A stretch of DNA of 64,000 nt from Pedobacter sp. BMA. GTDB lineage: Bacteria; Bacteroidota; Bacteroidia; Sphingobacteriales; Sphingobacteriaceae. This document shows, piece after piece, positions 43,992-53,876 of this stretch. The position numbers and the translations under genes are program-made. The DNA lies in the NCBI RefSeq assembly GCF_001027745.1, contig NZ_LECU01000002.1, positions 62,001 through 126,000 of the forward strand, written 5' to 3'. Within the stretch, counting starts at the first letter, position 1. Each line of letters begins with the position of its first letter. Under the pieces are notes generated by a model. The model was not told where the DNA came from and ran no database searches. It saw only the letters and a program-made list of their open reading frames with translations.

Positions 43992-45533
43992 TTATTTTGT
44001 TAGTCTTGATGCACCCGACATTGTTTCAAGTGAAGCTTGAGTTGTAGTTGTAACCGATAGAGACAATGTATTGTGGATTCTGGAAGTGGTCCATGTTTGA
44101 CTGGTAGTATTATAAACACCACCAAGATAACTGAATTTCCCAGCTTCAATAACGGGAAATATTGGCGTATTTGTACCTTGTCGAAAAAAGGGCTGGTATG
44201 CTGTACCATTATAAACTTTATAAAACTCATTAGTTGCAATAGAATACCCTGCACCAGGGCTGTACATCGACCCACTCATTCCACCAAAAAATATGGCATC
44301 TGAGGGTACTGTGGTAAGGCTTACAGTTGTAGTAGGGAAAATAGCAATACCGGCGGGGTTTCCACTGTTAGCCAATAAATTGATTGTTACTGAACCAATG
44401 CCATCGTCTCCTGGAACAGAGGCATATAGTTTATTTGCCACCCATTTCGCTGAACTGATATCCTTTGAACCGATTCCATAAGCAAGTTTGTAACCTCCGA
44501 CATAAAAAAACTGGCCCTTAGAAACTGTACCTTTTGTAATATTGAATTTGAAAGTTCTTAAATCCCCTGTGTTCCATCCCGCGGTTGGAAAGCCGGTAGG
44601 TGTTGAAGCCCCTGCATTGTTACAGGCATATACACTGAAAGGAGTTCGTCTAAAATCCAAATCCTGGGTTGCCATAAACTGAATATACTCATAGTTCGCA
44701 TCTGTACTCTGTGGATCAGCCAGATAACCTGTTACAATCGCAGGGTGCAATCCTAAGGGAATTGTTGGATCAACTACGATGCTGGTAGCCACAAAATCGC
44801 CAGCGGTTCTAGGCCATATTTGTGGTTTACCCGTTGATGAAGATGGGAGGCACAAACCGGATACATTTGCCGAATAAGGTAGGAATGTGCTTTTAAACGT
44901 TGCTGTGCCCCCTACATGCATTTCCATATCTCCAGATCCATCATTGTATTTTTTATCTCCCTCCAGTGTTTCGACACCTATATTAGGATCAAAATTACAA
45001 TCGTAGGCCACTACAAGGCATGATTCGAAGTTCTCTGGTTTTGCAACTACTAATACTGCTGTGGCCGATGTAATAAAAGGTTTGATATTCGTTGCAACCT
45101 TGGTAACATTTGCAGAAGATATACCAGTGATCTGTAAAATACCATTTACCCGTTTCAATACTCCGCCCTCTATATTCACATGAACTGAATCGCCTGGTAT
45201 ATAGCTCGATGCGACAGAGCCGATATTAACAGCAATACCCCGAAGAGAATCAATTCCATTTCCAGATGTTCTTTTGTTCTGAATAAAAAGCAATCCCGAA
45301 GGGATGTTGCCGGCAGAATGATCGGATACTACCTGCCCCTTAACGATATAGGCATCCCTCATTATTTCCTTTGTAAGGGTTATGTCGTTACCTTTATATA
45401 GCTTACGTAAATCTAAATTTGAGATGTATGATCCCGGAGAGCTTAAAATATAATCGCTGTCCCGTTTGCACGCAGCTAATACAGCTGTAAAACAAGCTAT
45501 AGCAACTGTTATATAAATAGAAATCTTTTTCAT
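43992..45533 (-). CDS. DUF5689-like surface lipoprotein
   Basis: 513-residue lipoprotein (VLAAC, lipidated Cys21). The N-terminal half (about 35-250) with DAYIVKGQVVSDHSAGNIPSG and GLLFIQNK resembles the OB-fold-like DUF5689 domain. The second half has an all-beta domain with EYIQFMATQDLDFR, which resembles a lamin-tail or other Ig-like fold. The gene directly follows the SusD gene (12 bases) on the same strand, so it is likely a third, surface-exposed binding subunit of the same uptake complex. The ligand is unknown. Confidence 0.65.
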   Translation of the reverse strand: MKKISIYITVAIACFTAVLAACKRDSDYILSSPGSYISNLDLRKLYKGNDITLTKEIMRDAYIVKGQVVSDHSAGNIPSGLLFIQNKRTSGNGIDSLRGIAVNIGSVASSYIPGDSVHVNIEGGVLKRVNGILQITGISSANVTKVATNIKPFITSATAVLVVAKPENFESCLVVAYDCNFDPNIGVETLEGDKKYNDGSGDMEMHVGGTATFKSTFLPYSANVSGLCLPSSSTGKPQIWPRTAGDFVATSIVVDPTIPLGLHPAIVTGYLADPQSTDANYEYIQFMATQDLDFRRTPFSVYACNNAGASTPTGFPTAGWNTGDLRTFKFNITKGTVSKGQFFYVGGYKLAYGIGSKDISSAKWVANKLYASVPGDDGIGSVTINLLANSGNPAGIAIFPTTTVSLTTVPSDAIFFGGMSGSMYSPGAGYSIATNEFYKVYNGTAYQPFFRQGTNTPIFPVIEAGKFSYLGGVYNTTSQTWTTSRIHNTLSLSVTTTTQASLETMSGASRLTK

Positions 45534-45545
45534 AATTCTTGAGTT

Positions 45546-47117
45546 TTAAGGTTTTTGCCACCAGACATTTGTATTGATATCATCAGCACCTTGCGATGCT
45601 ACAGCTTTAGCATAGTTCGTTGGATTTGTAGACTGAGTGATTATTGGGTAAAATAATCTGGCAGGCATCCTGCCGCCGTTCACTAATCCAGGTCCCGTGG
45701 GCAAAACCGGATGCTTCGTGCGTCTGTATTCGATCCATTGCTGAAAGTCAACTAGGAAATTGGCATAGTACTTTTGCTGGTGTATCATTTCCATTTGGCT
45801 ATTGCCACCCGTAAGGTTGTCCAATGGCAGGGCTGAGTTCCACTTAAGATTCGCCGCAGTTTGAAATGCTGCGAACTTTGCACGTGTATAAGTAGGCAGC
45901 CAATAGTTGATGGCCTGAAACATCCCTTCGTCGTAATAGTGGGATACTGTATTCCTTGAAATCCAACCCTTCGCAGCAGCCTCTGCTAATATGAAATATA
46001 CCTCAGCACTGTTCATAATGATACCTGTATACTTATCAGTTTGTAATGTAGGATAATAAGTTGTACCTGATATAAGCTGTCCTTGCGAATAAAAGTATGC
46101 CTGTTTTATTACATCAACGCCAGCTGCATAACCACTCGGTACACCAACATAACCATCCGTTCCCCTGCCGATAGCCCAGCGTGGTACACTATTCGTACCC
46201 AACGTTGGGTCAACGCGAGGGTCTGTCCAGGTAACTAACTTGCCCAAAAAGTAATCGCAGATAGCGACACCCCTAAAATCAACGGGGCGCACATTTACCA
46301 TAAATGGTGACGAGTATACATCTGTACTGCTCTCTGTGCCGTTCCATAGTATTTTTGCCGTTTGATCGCTGCTCTCCATTAATGGAAAATTGGCAGGGTT
46401 TGTATCGATCATTTCCTTTATTGTGGCAATTGTTGCCTGTGCAACTTCTGATTTGCCCGAAATCCGTAGCAATAACCTGAGGCGTAAAGAGTTCGCAAGC
46501 CTTCTCCACTTCGCAACATCCCCACTATACACAGGATCACTGCTTGCTGAGATTGAAGTTCCTGTTTTAAGTAGCTCATTGGCTTCAGCTAGTTTTGCAA
46601 TTAAATCAGCATAGATATCTTTTTGTTTGTCAAATATTGGCTCGTATATACCCAGATGCCCTTTATTAGCTTCTGTATACGGAACATCGCCGTAAGTGTC
46701 AGTAAGTAATTGATATATCCACGCTTGTAAAATCAGGGATATGCCTTGATAAGATTTGTTTAGCGTTGCTGGCTGGCTTGATATCGTATAGATGTCCTTA
46801 ATATCTGTAAGGCTAACATACCAATTGTTCCAGGTATAATCTGCCAGCGTACGCCTCAAATCGTATCTGAAAACTTTTCCATCGGCATCGCTGATGTCAA
46901 CCGTAACCTGCATCAGTTCATTGTTGAAATTCCGGTTACGAACCATATTGGTACTTAAAATATTTACCAGAGAAGATGCCAGCAATTGCTCTGGTTTTAC
47001 AGTGCTTTTTCCAAGCGGATCTGTATTTACTTCGTTAAAATCTTTTTTACACGAAAGGGAAAAAAGTGTCGATAACCCAATTAAAAAGTATATGATCGAT
47101 TTTTTGTTATTTTTCAT
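45546..47117 (-). CDS. SusD/RagB-family nutrient-binding lipoprotein
   Basis: 523 residues; the ATG at 47117 (MKNNKKS) gives a clean lipoprotein signal with Cys23 in FSLSC, so the 7 extra residues of an earlier start are rejected. The rest is the TPR-helix scaffold of the SusD fold, with the segments LQAWIYQLLTDTYGDVPYTEA and LRLRLLLRISG, most like the SusD-like 2 family. It is lipid-anchored on the cell surface and closes over the SusC barrel as a lid. It follows the SusC gene by only 10 bases. Confidence 0.92.
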   Translation of the reverse strand: MKNNKKSIIYFLIGLSTLFSLSCKKDFNEVNTDPLGKSTVKPEQLLASSLVNILSTNMVRNRNFNNELMQVTVDISDADGKVFRYDLRRTLADYTWNNWYVSLTDIKDIYTISSQPATLNKSYQGISLILQAWIYQLLTDTYGDVPYTEANKGHLGIYEPIFDKQKDIYADLIAKLAEANELLKTGTSISASSDPVYSGDVAKWRRLANSLRLRLLLRISGKSEVAQATIATIKEMIDTNPANFPLMESSDQTAKILWNGTESSTDVYSSPFMVNVRPVDFRGVAICDYFLGKLVTWTDPRVDPTLGTNSVPRWAIGRGTDGYVGVPSGYAAGVDVIKQAYFYSQGQLISGTTYYPTLQTDKYTGIIMNSAEVYFILAEAAAKGWISRNTVSHYYDEGMFQAINYWLPTYTRAKFAAFQTAANLKWNSALPLDNLTGGNSQMEMIHQQKYYANFLVDFQQWIEYRRTKHPVLPTGPGLVNGGRMPARLFYPIITQSTNPTNYAKAVASQGADDINTNVWWQKP

Positions 47118-47127
47118 TTTTCTATAA

Positions 47128-50100
47128 TTATATACCAACTACCAAACGTAAACCATATGTCCTGGTAGATGGCAATTGTCCTACCTCAAATCCTTGTACA
47201 ATATCGGTACCTGATAATGTTCCGAATTCAGGATCAAATCCCGGCCATGGTGACCAGATAAAGAGGTCACGTCCGTAAGCACCCAATGATAGTTTGCTGA
47301 ATCCTATTTTCCTCAAAAACCGTTTTTTGAAGTTATATGTTAAATTTGCTTCTCTAAATTTTAAATAATCAGTCCTGAACACGCTTCCTTCGGCCTGATC
47401 AGATCCGTACAATGATGTATAATAGCTTTCAAAATCAGTGGCGATAACATCATTTTTCCGGTATGTTCCATCAGCATTCATCACTACTCCATCTCCTATT
47501 ACACCGTTATACCTACCTGGTAATGTGATGTTCAGCTTGCCCAGAGCAGCCATTCTGGAAAAAGTAAGTGAGTGTGCAACTGCACCTAATTGCGCATCGA
47601 AAAGGACATTCAAACTAACTTCCTTATAACTAACTCCTGTTCCAAAACTGAACCTGAACTTCGGAGTGGTATTGCCTAGATATATCAGCTCTGTTGAAGT
47701 TTTGGCGTTCCCAGTTGTAGAATCAAATACAATCTGCCCGTCAGGTGACCGTTGAAAGCCTAAGCCATATAGATCGCCCATGCTGCCGCCAACTTTAGCA
47801 ACAATTTGTCCGCTTCCTAAATTACCGGTGCGAAGCACAACGGAACTATCTGCTAATTCTTTAATTTTGTTTCGGTTCGCAGTAAATGTTCCGTTCACAG
47901 TCCACTTAAAATTCTTTGTTTGGTAAGGTATTGCATTTAATGCAAGTTCAATTCCTTTGTTGTCTACCCTTCCCACATTAAATACACCCACGTTGTAACC
48001 TGTCGATCTATCGACAATTCTATTCAGGATCTGATTTTTAGTGTTTCCTGAATAAACTGCCAGGTCAAAATTTAATCTGTTTTGGAATAATTTCAAATCC
48101 AAACCAAGCTCTACCGTTGTAGTAATAAGTGGTTTTAAGTTTGGGTTAGGTAAAACGGTAGGATTGGTCATTGCATTTCCTGGGTAAATGCCATTTGCCG
48201 CAATTAAGTAATTGTAAGCAGTTAAATAAGGGTTCGTGCTTCCACTACCTACCTGAGCAATTGAGCCTCTTAATTTTGCAAAGCTGATTGCTTTTGGTAG
48301 CTTCCAGTAATCTGATGCAATAAATGCTAAACTGGCTGAAGGATAAAAAAAGCCAACGTTATCAGTTCTGGTTACTGTTGCTAAGGTACTATTCCAATCC
48401 TGGCGGGCGGTAAGGTCTAAATATAGATAGTTCTTATAAGAGAGTGATGCTGTGGAGTATAAACTATTGATTCTATATCTGGCTGTATCTGGTACGTAAA
48501 TTAAAGGACTAACATTATTATCCAGTGAATATACGTTTGGAACAACTAAACCATCAGCACGTGTCTCTTGTTTATCATATTCATTTCTCATCTGACTGCC
48601 GCCTAAAGTAGTCGTCAGGTTGAAATCTTTGCCAATATTTGTATTGTATTTGAACATGAAATCTGCATTGATTTCATAAGATCTTACGTTTGTTAAACGA
48701 TAAGATCCCTGAACAAATTTACCTCCGGAGGCATCCCACGGACGACGGGTGTCACGAATATCTTTGTTAAGATCTCCAGAAGCTCGAACCATCAGGCTAA
48801 AATGGTTGTCAAACTGATAGTTCGCGGAAATATTTCCCAGCCAACCATTTCTGCGTTGTCCATTTAAGTATTCATATGAAACTGCATAAGGGCTTTCTGG
48901 ATTGGTGGTTGTAATGTTAATAAGCTTTGTGTTTTCTGATCCGCGTACCCAATAATCCCTGTACCAATCTGTATTCACGTTTGGCTGTGCAAACATAAAC
49001 CAATACATTAATGATTGATTACCATATCCGGTTGCCGGCAAATTGTCGCTGTTCCTGTTGCTGTATTGTGCTTTAATATTAATGCTCAGTTTTTTAGTAA
49101 TGTTGGTGCTCGCATTATAAGCGATCGTAGTGCGTTCCAGTCCTGTGTTTGGAACAATCCATTCATTGCGTCCATGGCTCGCTGACAAACGCATAGATAT
49201 TTGTTTATAAGTCCCGTCTAAGCTAACCGAATTGGATGACTGGAATCCGGTTTGAAAGAAAGATTCGATCGGATCTTCATATGCTATCCACGGTGTTCTA
49301 TTTATACCCCTTGTCTGGGTCACAGGATCGTACTGATAATACATCCCCCCGTTAGAAAATGGAGCTCCCCACGTGGCACTGGTTGCGTTGGTAGTGGTTC
49401 CATCTACCGTAGCTCCATACGAGAAGTAGGAAACACCGTACTGTCCCTGTCCATATTGATTTTGCCTGTCTACATTACGATTAACCCCTTCCCATGAACT
49501 GTTGGATGTGAAACTAATACCAATTGTTTTTCTGTTCTTACTCGCCGATTTGGTAGTAACGATGATTGCTCCATTAGCACCTCTTTGTCCGTATAATGCA
49601 GAAGCAGCTGGACCTTTCAAAACGGTTACAGCTTCAATGTCATCAGGATTTAAATCATTTAAACCACTCCCAAAATCTGCAGGCATGATATCACCCGATG
49701 TTCCATATACACCCCCGCCGGTTGCCGCAGTTCTTCTTGAACTGCTACTTGCAACCACTCCGTCTATTACAATAAGCGCCTCATTGTCTCCGGTAAGATT
49801 GTTCTCTCCTCTTAAGATAATTTTATTCGAGCCAGCGGGACCACTATTTCTTACCAGGTTTAAACCGGCTACTTTGCCGGATAATGCATCGGTCCAGTTG
49901 CTGGATATTGCATCTGTAAGCTGAGTGCTATCAACTTTAGTTATAGCATACCCTAAAGACTTCTCTTCTCTTTTTATTCCCAGCGCGGTTACCACAACAT
50001 CATCCAGAGAATTATCTGATTGCTTCAGTTGAATGTTCAGCTTAATTGTTGCTCCGGTAGAAACGTTTACGTTTTGAATCTTGCTTTTCTCATAGGAAAT

Positions 50101-50610
50101 GTAACTTGCTTCAATTGTATATGATCCAGCAGGTACGGTAATACTGAAATTACCATCATTATTAGTTTGGGATACCTGGTTTAGTTCAACAAATTTAATG
50201 GTTGCAGCAGGTATTGGTTGCTTATTTTCATCTAAAACCTTCCCGCTGATAATTCCTGATGTTGCACTCTTAGCTACGATTAAGATATTACCTGATGCAT
50301 TTACCTTATAGTCAAATGGCAGATTCTTAAACATGATCTTAATGATTTCCGTAAGAGAGCGTTCACCCCGGGCAACATAAACCTTTCTTTGATCATTTAG
50401 CTGCGTATTGTTGTAGCTTATACTACGGCCACTTAACTTCTCTATTTCTTCAAAAGCCTTCTTTAATGTAATTCCATCTGCTTCAAACAGAATTTTTTTG
50501 TCCGTCTGCGCATTGGCCAGTTGAACTTGCAGCAATACTATAGCAAGTATAATGGTGAGTTTTGATGAGTACTGATGGATAATTTTTAGCCACCTCGTAT
50601 TAATTTTCAT
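47128..50610 (-). CDS. SusC/RagA-family TonB-dependent transporter with STN signalling domain
   Basis: 1160 residues. A long signal peptide (1-35, ANAQ), an STN domain (about 40-113) that contacts the FecR-type anti-sigma factor, a carboxypeptidase-regulatory-like domain (about 117-205), the plug (about 215-350; LRGENNLTGDNEALIVIDGVV, GPAASALYGQRGANGAI) and the barrel. The STN domain makes it a transducer: ligand binding outside signals through FecR to the ECF sigma factor upstream, which then raises expression of this locus. It is the core of the 42.5-52.4 kb uptake system. Confidence 0.94.
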   Translation of the reverse strand: MKINTRWLKIIHQYSSKLTIILAIVLLQVQLANAQTDKKILFEADGITLKKAFEEIEKLSGRSISYNNTQLNDQRKVYVARGERSLTEIIKIMFKNLPFDYKVNASGNILIVAKSATSGIISGKVLDENKQPIPAATIKFVELNQVSQTNNDGNFSITVPAGSYTIEASYISYEKSKIQNVNVSTGATIKLNIQLKQSDNSLDDVVVTALGIKREEKSLGYAITKVDSTQLTDAISSNWTDALSGKVAGLNLVRNSGPAGSNKIILRGENNLTGDNEALIVIDGVVASSSSRRTAATGGGVYGTSGDIMPADFGSGLNDLNPDDIEAVTVLKGPAASALYGQRGANGAIIVTTKSASKNRKTIGISFTSNSSWEGVNRNVDRQNQYGQGQYGVSYFSYGATVDGTTTNATSATWGAPFSNGGMYYQYDPVTQTRGINRTPWIAYEDPIESFFQTGFQSSNSVSLDGTYKQISMRLSASHGRNEWIVPNTGLERTTIAYNASTNITKKLSINIKAQYSNRNSDNLPATGYGNQSLMYWFMFAQPNVNTDWYRDYWVRGSENTKLINITTTNPESPYAVSYEYLNGQRRNGWLGNISANYQFDNHFSLMVRASGDLNKDIRDTRRPWDASGGKFVQGSYRLTNVRSYEINADFMFKYNTNIGKDFNLTTTLGGSQMRNEYDKQETRADGLVVPNVYSLDNNVSPLIYVPDTARYRINSLYSTASLSYKNYLYLDLTARQDWNSTLATVTRTDNVGFFYPSASLAFIASDYWKLPKAISFAKLRGSIAQVGSGSTNPYLTAYNYLIAANGIYPGNAMTNPTVLPNPNLKPLITTTVELGLDLKLFQNRLNFDLAVYSGNTKNQILNRIVDRSTGYNVGVFNVGRVDNKGIELALNAIPYQTKNFKWTVNGTFTANRNKIKELADSSVVLRTGNLGSGQIVAKVGGSMGDLYGLGFQRSPDGQIVFDSTTGNAKTSTELIYLGNTTPKFRFSFGTGVSYKEVSLNVLFDAQLGAVAHSLTFSRMAALGKLNITLPGRYNGVIGDGVVMNADGTYRKNDVIATDFESYYTSLYGSDQAEGSVFRTDYLKFREANLTYNFKKRFLRKIGFSKLSLGAYGRDLFIWSPWPGFDPEFGTLSGTDIVQGFEVGQLPSTRTYGLRLVVGI

Positions 50611-50660
50611 ATTTTTACTAAGTTTTACTTTGTCGTTTTAAATGGAGTTTAACTCTTTAA

Positions 50661-50690
50661 AGGCCTGAAATGTGTCCAGCATTTCGGGTC
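50661..50690 (-). terminator. Hairpin between fecR-like and susC-like genes
   Basis: CCTGAAATG (50664-50672) pairs with CATTTCGGG (50680-50688) with one G-T pair and a 7-base loop; outer bases can extend it. On the minus strand it follows the FecR stop by about 45 bases. It could be a partial terminator that separates the regulatory pair from the transport genes. Confidence 0.45.
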
Positions 50691-50734
50691 TTTTGCTCTG
50701 GTAAGGTTTAATTCATGTTTGGTTTTTTAGGGTT

Positions 50735-51733
50735 TTAATAAATAGTTATCTTTTTTCCATAGATGCTGTATTTTGAATTTGATAACTGTGCAATCATATC
50801 CATCAGTTGTATTACCGAACATTTATCGAACTTTGTTGTAAGTTTAATATGTTTTAAGGCTTGGTTTTTAAAAGTGATGTCTACATCATATTCACGCTCA
50901 ATTACCCGCATAATTTCCGATAATAGCTGATCATAGAAAACTATTTTATATATGCGCCATGAATCAATTTCATCAGCATCCACATTTGCTTTCCTGATCG
51001 AGACTCCGTTATTTAATACGCTCAATTGCTCATTCGGCAAGAGGTAGGTTACATGTTTCGTTTTTCCCTGACTGAAAACCACACCTACTTTTCCCGTCTT
51101 CACAGTAATCTTTACTTTATCTGCATCTTTGTACGCATTAACATTGAAAGATGTTCCCAGCACCGAAGTGGCTACTTTTCCGCTGTAAACTACAAAGGGC
51201 TGCCCAGGCCTGTGCTGTACATCAAAAAACGCCTCACCTTCCAGATAGACAATTCTCTTTCCTTTATCATAGCTTTCCAGATATTTTATTCTACTGTCAC
51301 CATTTAGGTAGATATTCGAACCATCCGGCATGGTTACAAGACGCTTTTGTCCCTTTGGATTATAGATTTCGTGAAAGACAGTTGCTGTTTTCGTCTTTTG
51401 GTTTTGCAACTGAAAATAGGTGATAGAAACAGAAAAAATCACAATAATAGCTGCCGCTATCAACATCCATCGATTAAACGATCGCGTTTTAACTGATGAA
51501 AATTCTTCAGGCTCCTGATTATTAGTTCTCTGCTGAATTTTAGCCCAGCTTTGCTGTTGTTTTAGCGGAGCGTCAAAAAAGCTATCTGCAGCCTCATAAA
51601 TTTTAACCACCTCCCTGAAAGTTTGCTGGTTCTCCCTGCTTTGATCTACCCACAACATTAAATCAGCAAGATCTTCGCTGCTGATATTCTTTTGGGTAAA
51701 GTCTTCAATTAATTTGTAATAATGTTTATCCAT
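50735..51733 (-). CDS. FecR-family anti-sigma factor
   Basis: 332 residues from the ATG at 51733 (MDKHYYKL). A cytosolic N-terminal sigma-binding part (about 1-75), one membrane helix (about 78-98), the periplasmic FecR domain with IYLNGDSRIKYLESYDKGKRIVYLEGEAFFDV, and a C-terminal DUF4974 domain with the STN-interacting segment. It holds the ECF sigma factor inactive until the SusC-like transporter signals. It lies between the sigma gene (118 bases upstream) and the transporter gene. Confidence 0.93.
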   Translation of the reverse strand: MDKHYYKLIEDFTQKNISSEDLADLMLWVDQSRENQQTFREVVKIYEAADSFFDAPLKQQQSWAKIQQRTNNQEPEEFSSVKTRSFNRWMLIAAAIIVIFSVSITYFQLQNQKTKTATVFHEIYNPKGQKRLVTMPDGSNIYLNGDSRIKYLESYDKGKRIVYLEGEAFFDVQHRPGQPFVVYSGKVATSVLGTSFNVNAYKDADKVKITVKTGKVGVVFSQGKTKHVTYLLPNEQLSVLNNGVSIRKANVDADEIDSWRIYKIVFYDQLLSEIMRVIEREYDVDITFKNQALKHIKLTTKFDKCSVIQLMDMIAQLSNSKYSIYGKKITIY

Positions 51734-51851
51734 GTGATAGCGTTGTTCTAACACTAAGACAGGATTATGCCTACTGCTACGTAGCGAAAGCGGTTAAGAT
51801 ATTATTAAGAAAACGTTAACTGTTTTTTCAAAGGCTGGTCGTGCCTGGAAA

Positions 51852-52424
51852 TTAAAAAGTAGAACTTTGGTTAGGACGGGAAATAAGTGTCCTTAGATTT
51901 TTAACCGCTTGATAAAGTAATGTTTCAACAGTCCTTATGGTGATACCCAATACTTCGGATATGGTACTCTTTTCGAACATTTCAAGGCGGCTCATTAGCA
52001 GCACCTCTTTCTGGCGCTCCGGTAATTGATGAATAAGGTCGATAATTTCTTTGTATGACTCACGGCTGCTCATCAATTCGAAAGGGTTCAGCCGTTCATC
52101 GGATATAAGCAAGCTTTCTTCGTGATCATCAAGGCGGGAGGTGTCTAGTTTAACCCGATTAATTTCATTCAGTGCAGTATTTCTCGCTGAAACGAAGAGA
52201 TAGTTCTTCAATGATTTAACATCGATCGTCGCACGTTTATCCCAGAGTTTGATAAACAAATCCGCAATAAGCTCTTCGGCCTTACTGTAATCATTTAAAT
52301 AAATAGAAGTAAACTTGCATAGCTGACTATAGTACCGCTCAAAAAGCGTCTCCAGAGCACCCGCATCATCGCATTTTAATAAAGACATCAGGTCTTCATC
52401 ACTCTTTAGAATATACTCCCTCAT
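51852..52424 (-). CDS. ECF sigma-70 factor (FecI-like)
   Basis: 190 residues. Region 2 (about 20-90) has the -10 recognition helix with LFERYYSQLCKFTSIYL and AEELIADLFIKLWDKR; region 4 (about 125-180) has LPERQKEVLLMSRLEMFEKSTISEVLGITIRTVETLL, a typical helix-turn-helix. It likely drives the SusC/SusD genes below when released by the FecR protein. A -7 element lies only 7 bases before its ATG, so its mRNA is probably leaderless. Confidence 0.94.
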   Translation of the reverse strand: MREYILKSDEDLMSLLKCDDAGALETLFERYYSQLCKFTSIYLNDYSKAEELIADLFIKLWDKRATIDVKSLKNYLFVSARNTALNEINRVKLDTSRLDDHEESLLISDERLNPFELMSSRESYKEIIDLIHQLPERQKEVLLMSRLEMFEKSTISEVLGITIRTVETLLYQAVKNLRTLISRPNQSSTF

Positions 52425-52431
52425 TTGTACG

Positions 52432-52459
52432 CAAATGTAACCCCGTAATATTATGCCAA
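52432..52459 (-). promoter_or_regulatory. Promoter of the ECF sigma gene
   Basis: On the minus strand, TACATTTG (52432-52439) fits TAnnTTTG exactly; a TTG (52457-52459) stands 17 bases upstream, slightly short of the usual spacing. Seven bases separate the box from the ATG. Confidence 0.6.
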
Positions 52460-52503
52460 TGTTAAATCTATTTGGCGTTTAGGTTATGGAAGTATTAATT
52501 TTG

Positions 52504-53712
52504 TTAGGTTTGAAATACGTACCGCGTATACATTTTACTGATTGAATACCAGCGTTCCAGTAACATAAGCATAGCTATAGGCAAAATTGTCAGCGAAACA
52601 GCATGATATAAATTGAATACATAGGCAGATATTAGTACGATACGGATAAATTCAAGGTAGTAAATCCATTTTCGTTGCTCCAGCAACGCACCAATATTTA
52701 TCAGGGTAAGTAAGGCAAACAGAAGTGCCGCAATCCGGTCTGCCGCGCCTATCGAACCAAATGAGGCAGTTAGTAGGGTAAGCAAAGCCACCACCCCAAT
52801 AAGCTGTACATTTAAATAAATCTTGAATCTGATTTTGCCAGACTTGTTTTGTTTGTTTTGAGCAAAACGACGCTCTAATATGGGCCGAATATTCTGATCC
52901 ATTAAAGCAGGACTGCCGAAAACTGCATTCCATTTTTCTTTAAATCCTTTCCCTCTGCGATATGCTTCAGCAATTTCAAGGTAATAGTGAAAATGCTGCC
53001 ATAAAAAACTGTAACTCTTAATTGGATGCGTCAATCCGTAACTTGGTTTTTCTTCTTCCTGTTGAAATGTCCCGAATAATTTGTCCCAAAATACAAAAAC
53101 ATCACCATAGTTCTTATCAAGGTACTGCTCGTTCGATGCGTGATGCACCCCGTGCAATGATGGTGTAATAAATATATTTTCTAGCCAGCCCAGCTTACCG
53201 ATCAACTGAGTATGCGTAAAAAAAGAATAAGCTCCGTGTACCAGCAAAATGGTAATAATCATATTGGGATGAAACCCAATCAACGGCAGCACACACCAGA
53301 AAACGTTCCTGAAAATGGCTTGAATAGTGGTAATTCTTGCAGCAGCAGTCAGGTTGAACTCTTCACTTTGATGGTGTACGATATGTGCCGCCCATAAAAA
53401 ATTGATTTCGTGCCCTAATCTGTGATACCAGTACCATACAAAATCTGTGGTCAGTAAAAGCAAAATCCACACATACCACTTATTGCTGATATCTAACAAT
53501 GCATATTCGTTATATACCCAGCGATACACCTGGTAAAAACTCGCTGCTATAAAGAGATTAAGCAACCGTTCTGCAATACCAACGCTAAAATTTGCAATGG
53601 AACTTTCATATTTAAAAATCCCACTACTATTTTTATATTTGGCTATTTTGAATTCTATGTATACAAATATAAAGAAAGCAGGAATTGCAAAAGCCAGATA
53701 GTTGATAGTCAT
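52504..53712 (-). CDS. Fatty acid hydroxylase / sterol desaturase superfamily membrane protein
   Basis: 402-residue integral membrane di-iron enzyme. The His-box motifs are complete: HRLGHE (about 98-103), HIVHH (about 112-116) and HGVHHA (about 186-191), with several membrane helices before, between and after them. The family hydroxylates or desaturates lipids, with oxygen and electrons from a redox partner. The extended C-terminal part (about 290-402) has four or more extra helices. The substrate is unknown; Bacteroidota relatives act on sphingolipid or carotenoid-like chains. It is followed by the sigma gene but has no evident link to it. Confidence 0.87.
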   Translation of the reverse strand: MTINYLAFAIPAFFIFVYIEFKIAKYKNSSGIFKYESSIANFSVGIAERLLNLFIAASFYQVYRWVYNEYALLDISNKWYVWILLLLTTDFVWYWYHRLGHEINFLWAAHIVHHQSEEFNLTAAARITTIQAIFRNVFWCVLPLIGFHPNMIITILLVHGAYSFFTHTQLIGKLGWLENIFITPSLHGVHHASNEQYLDKNYGDVFVFWDKLFGTFQQEEEKPSYGLTHPIKSYSFLWQHFHYYLEIAEAYRRGKGFKEKWNAVFGSPALMDQNIRPILERRFAQNKQNKSGKIRFKIYLNVQLIGVVALLTLLTASFGSIGAADRIAALLFALLTLINIGALLEQRKWIYYLEFIRIVLISAYVFNLYHAVSLTILPIAMLMLLERWYSISKMYTRYVFQT

Positions 53713-53821
53713 ATATTGTCAGTGTTTTAAAATTTAAACGCTGTAAACTTAGAAATATTCTACTAAATATGTCGACATTATATATTATTTATTTACATAT
53801 AAATTACTTCCATCACCAATT

Positions 53822-53829
53822 TATATTTG
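53822..53829 (+). promoter_or_regulatory. -7 element of ppgK
   Basis: TATATTTG fits TAnnTTTG exactly, about 47 bases before the chosen ATG. No good -33 element is present. Confidence 0.5.
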
Positions 53830-53876
53830 TTGTTTAGAATTATTTGCAGAACTTCGGCACACACAATTTAACAACC

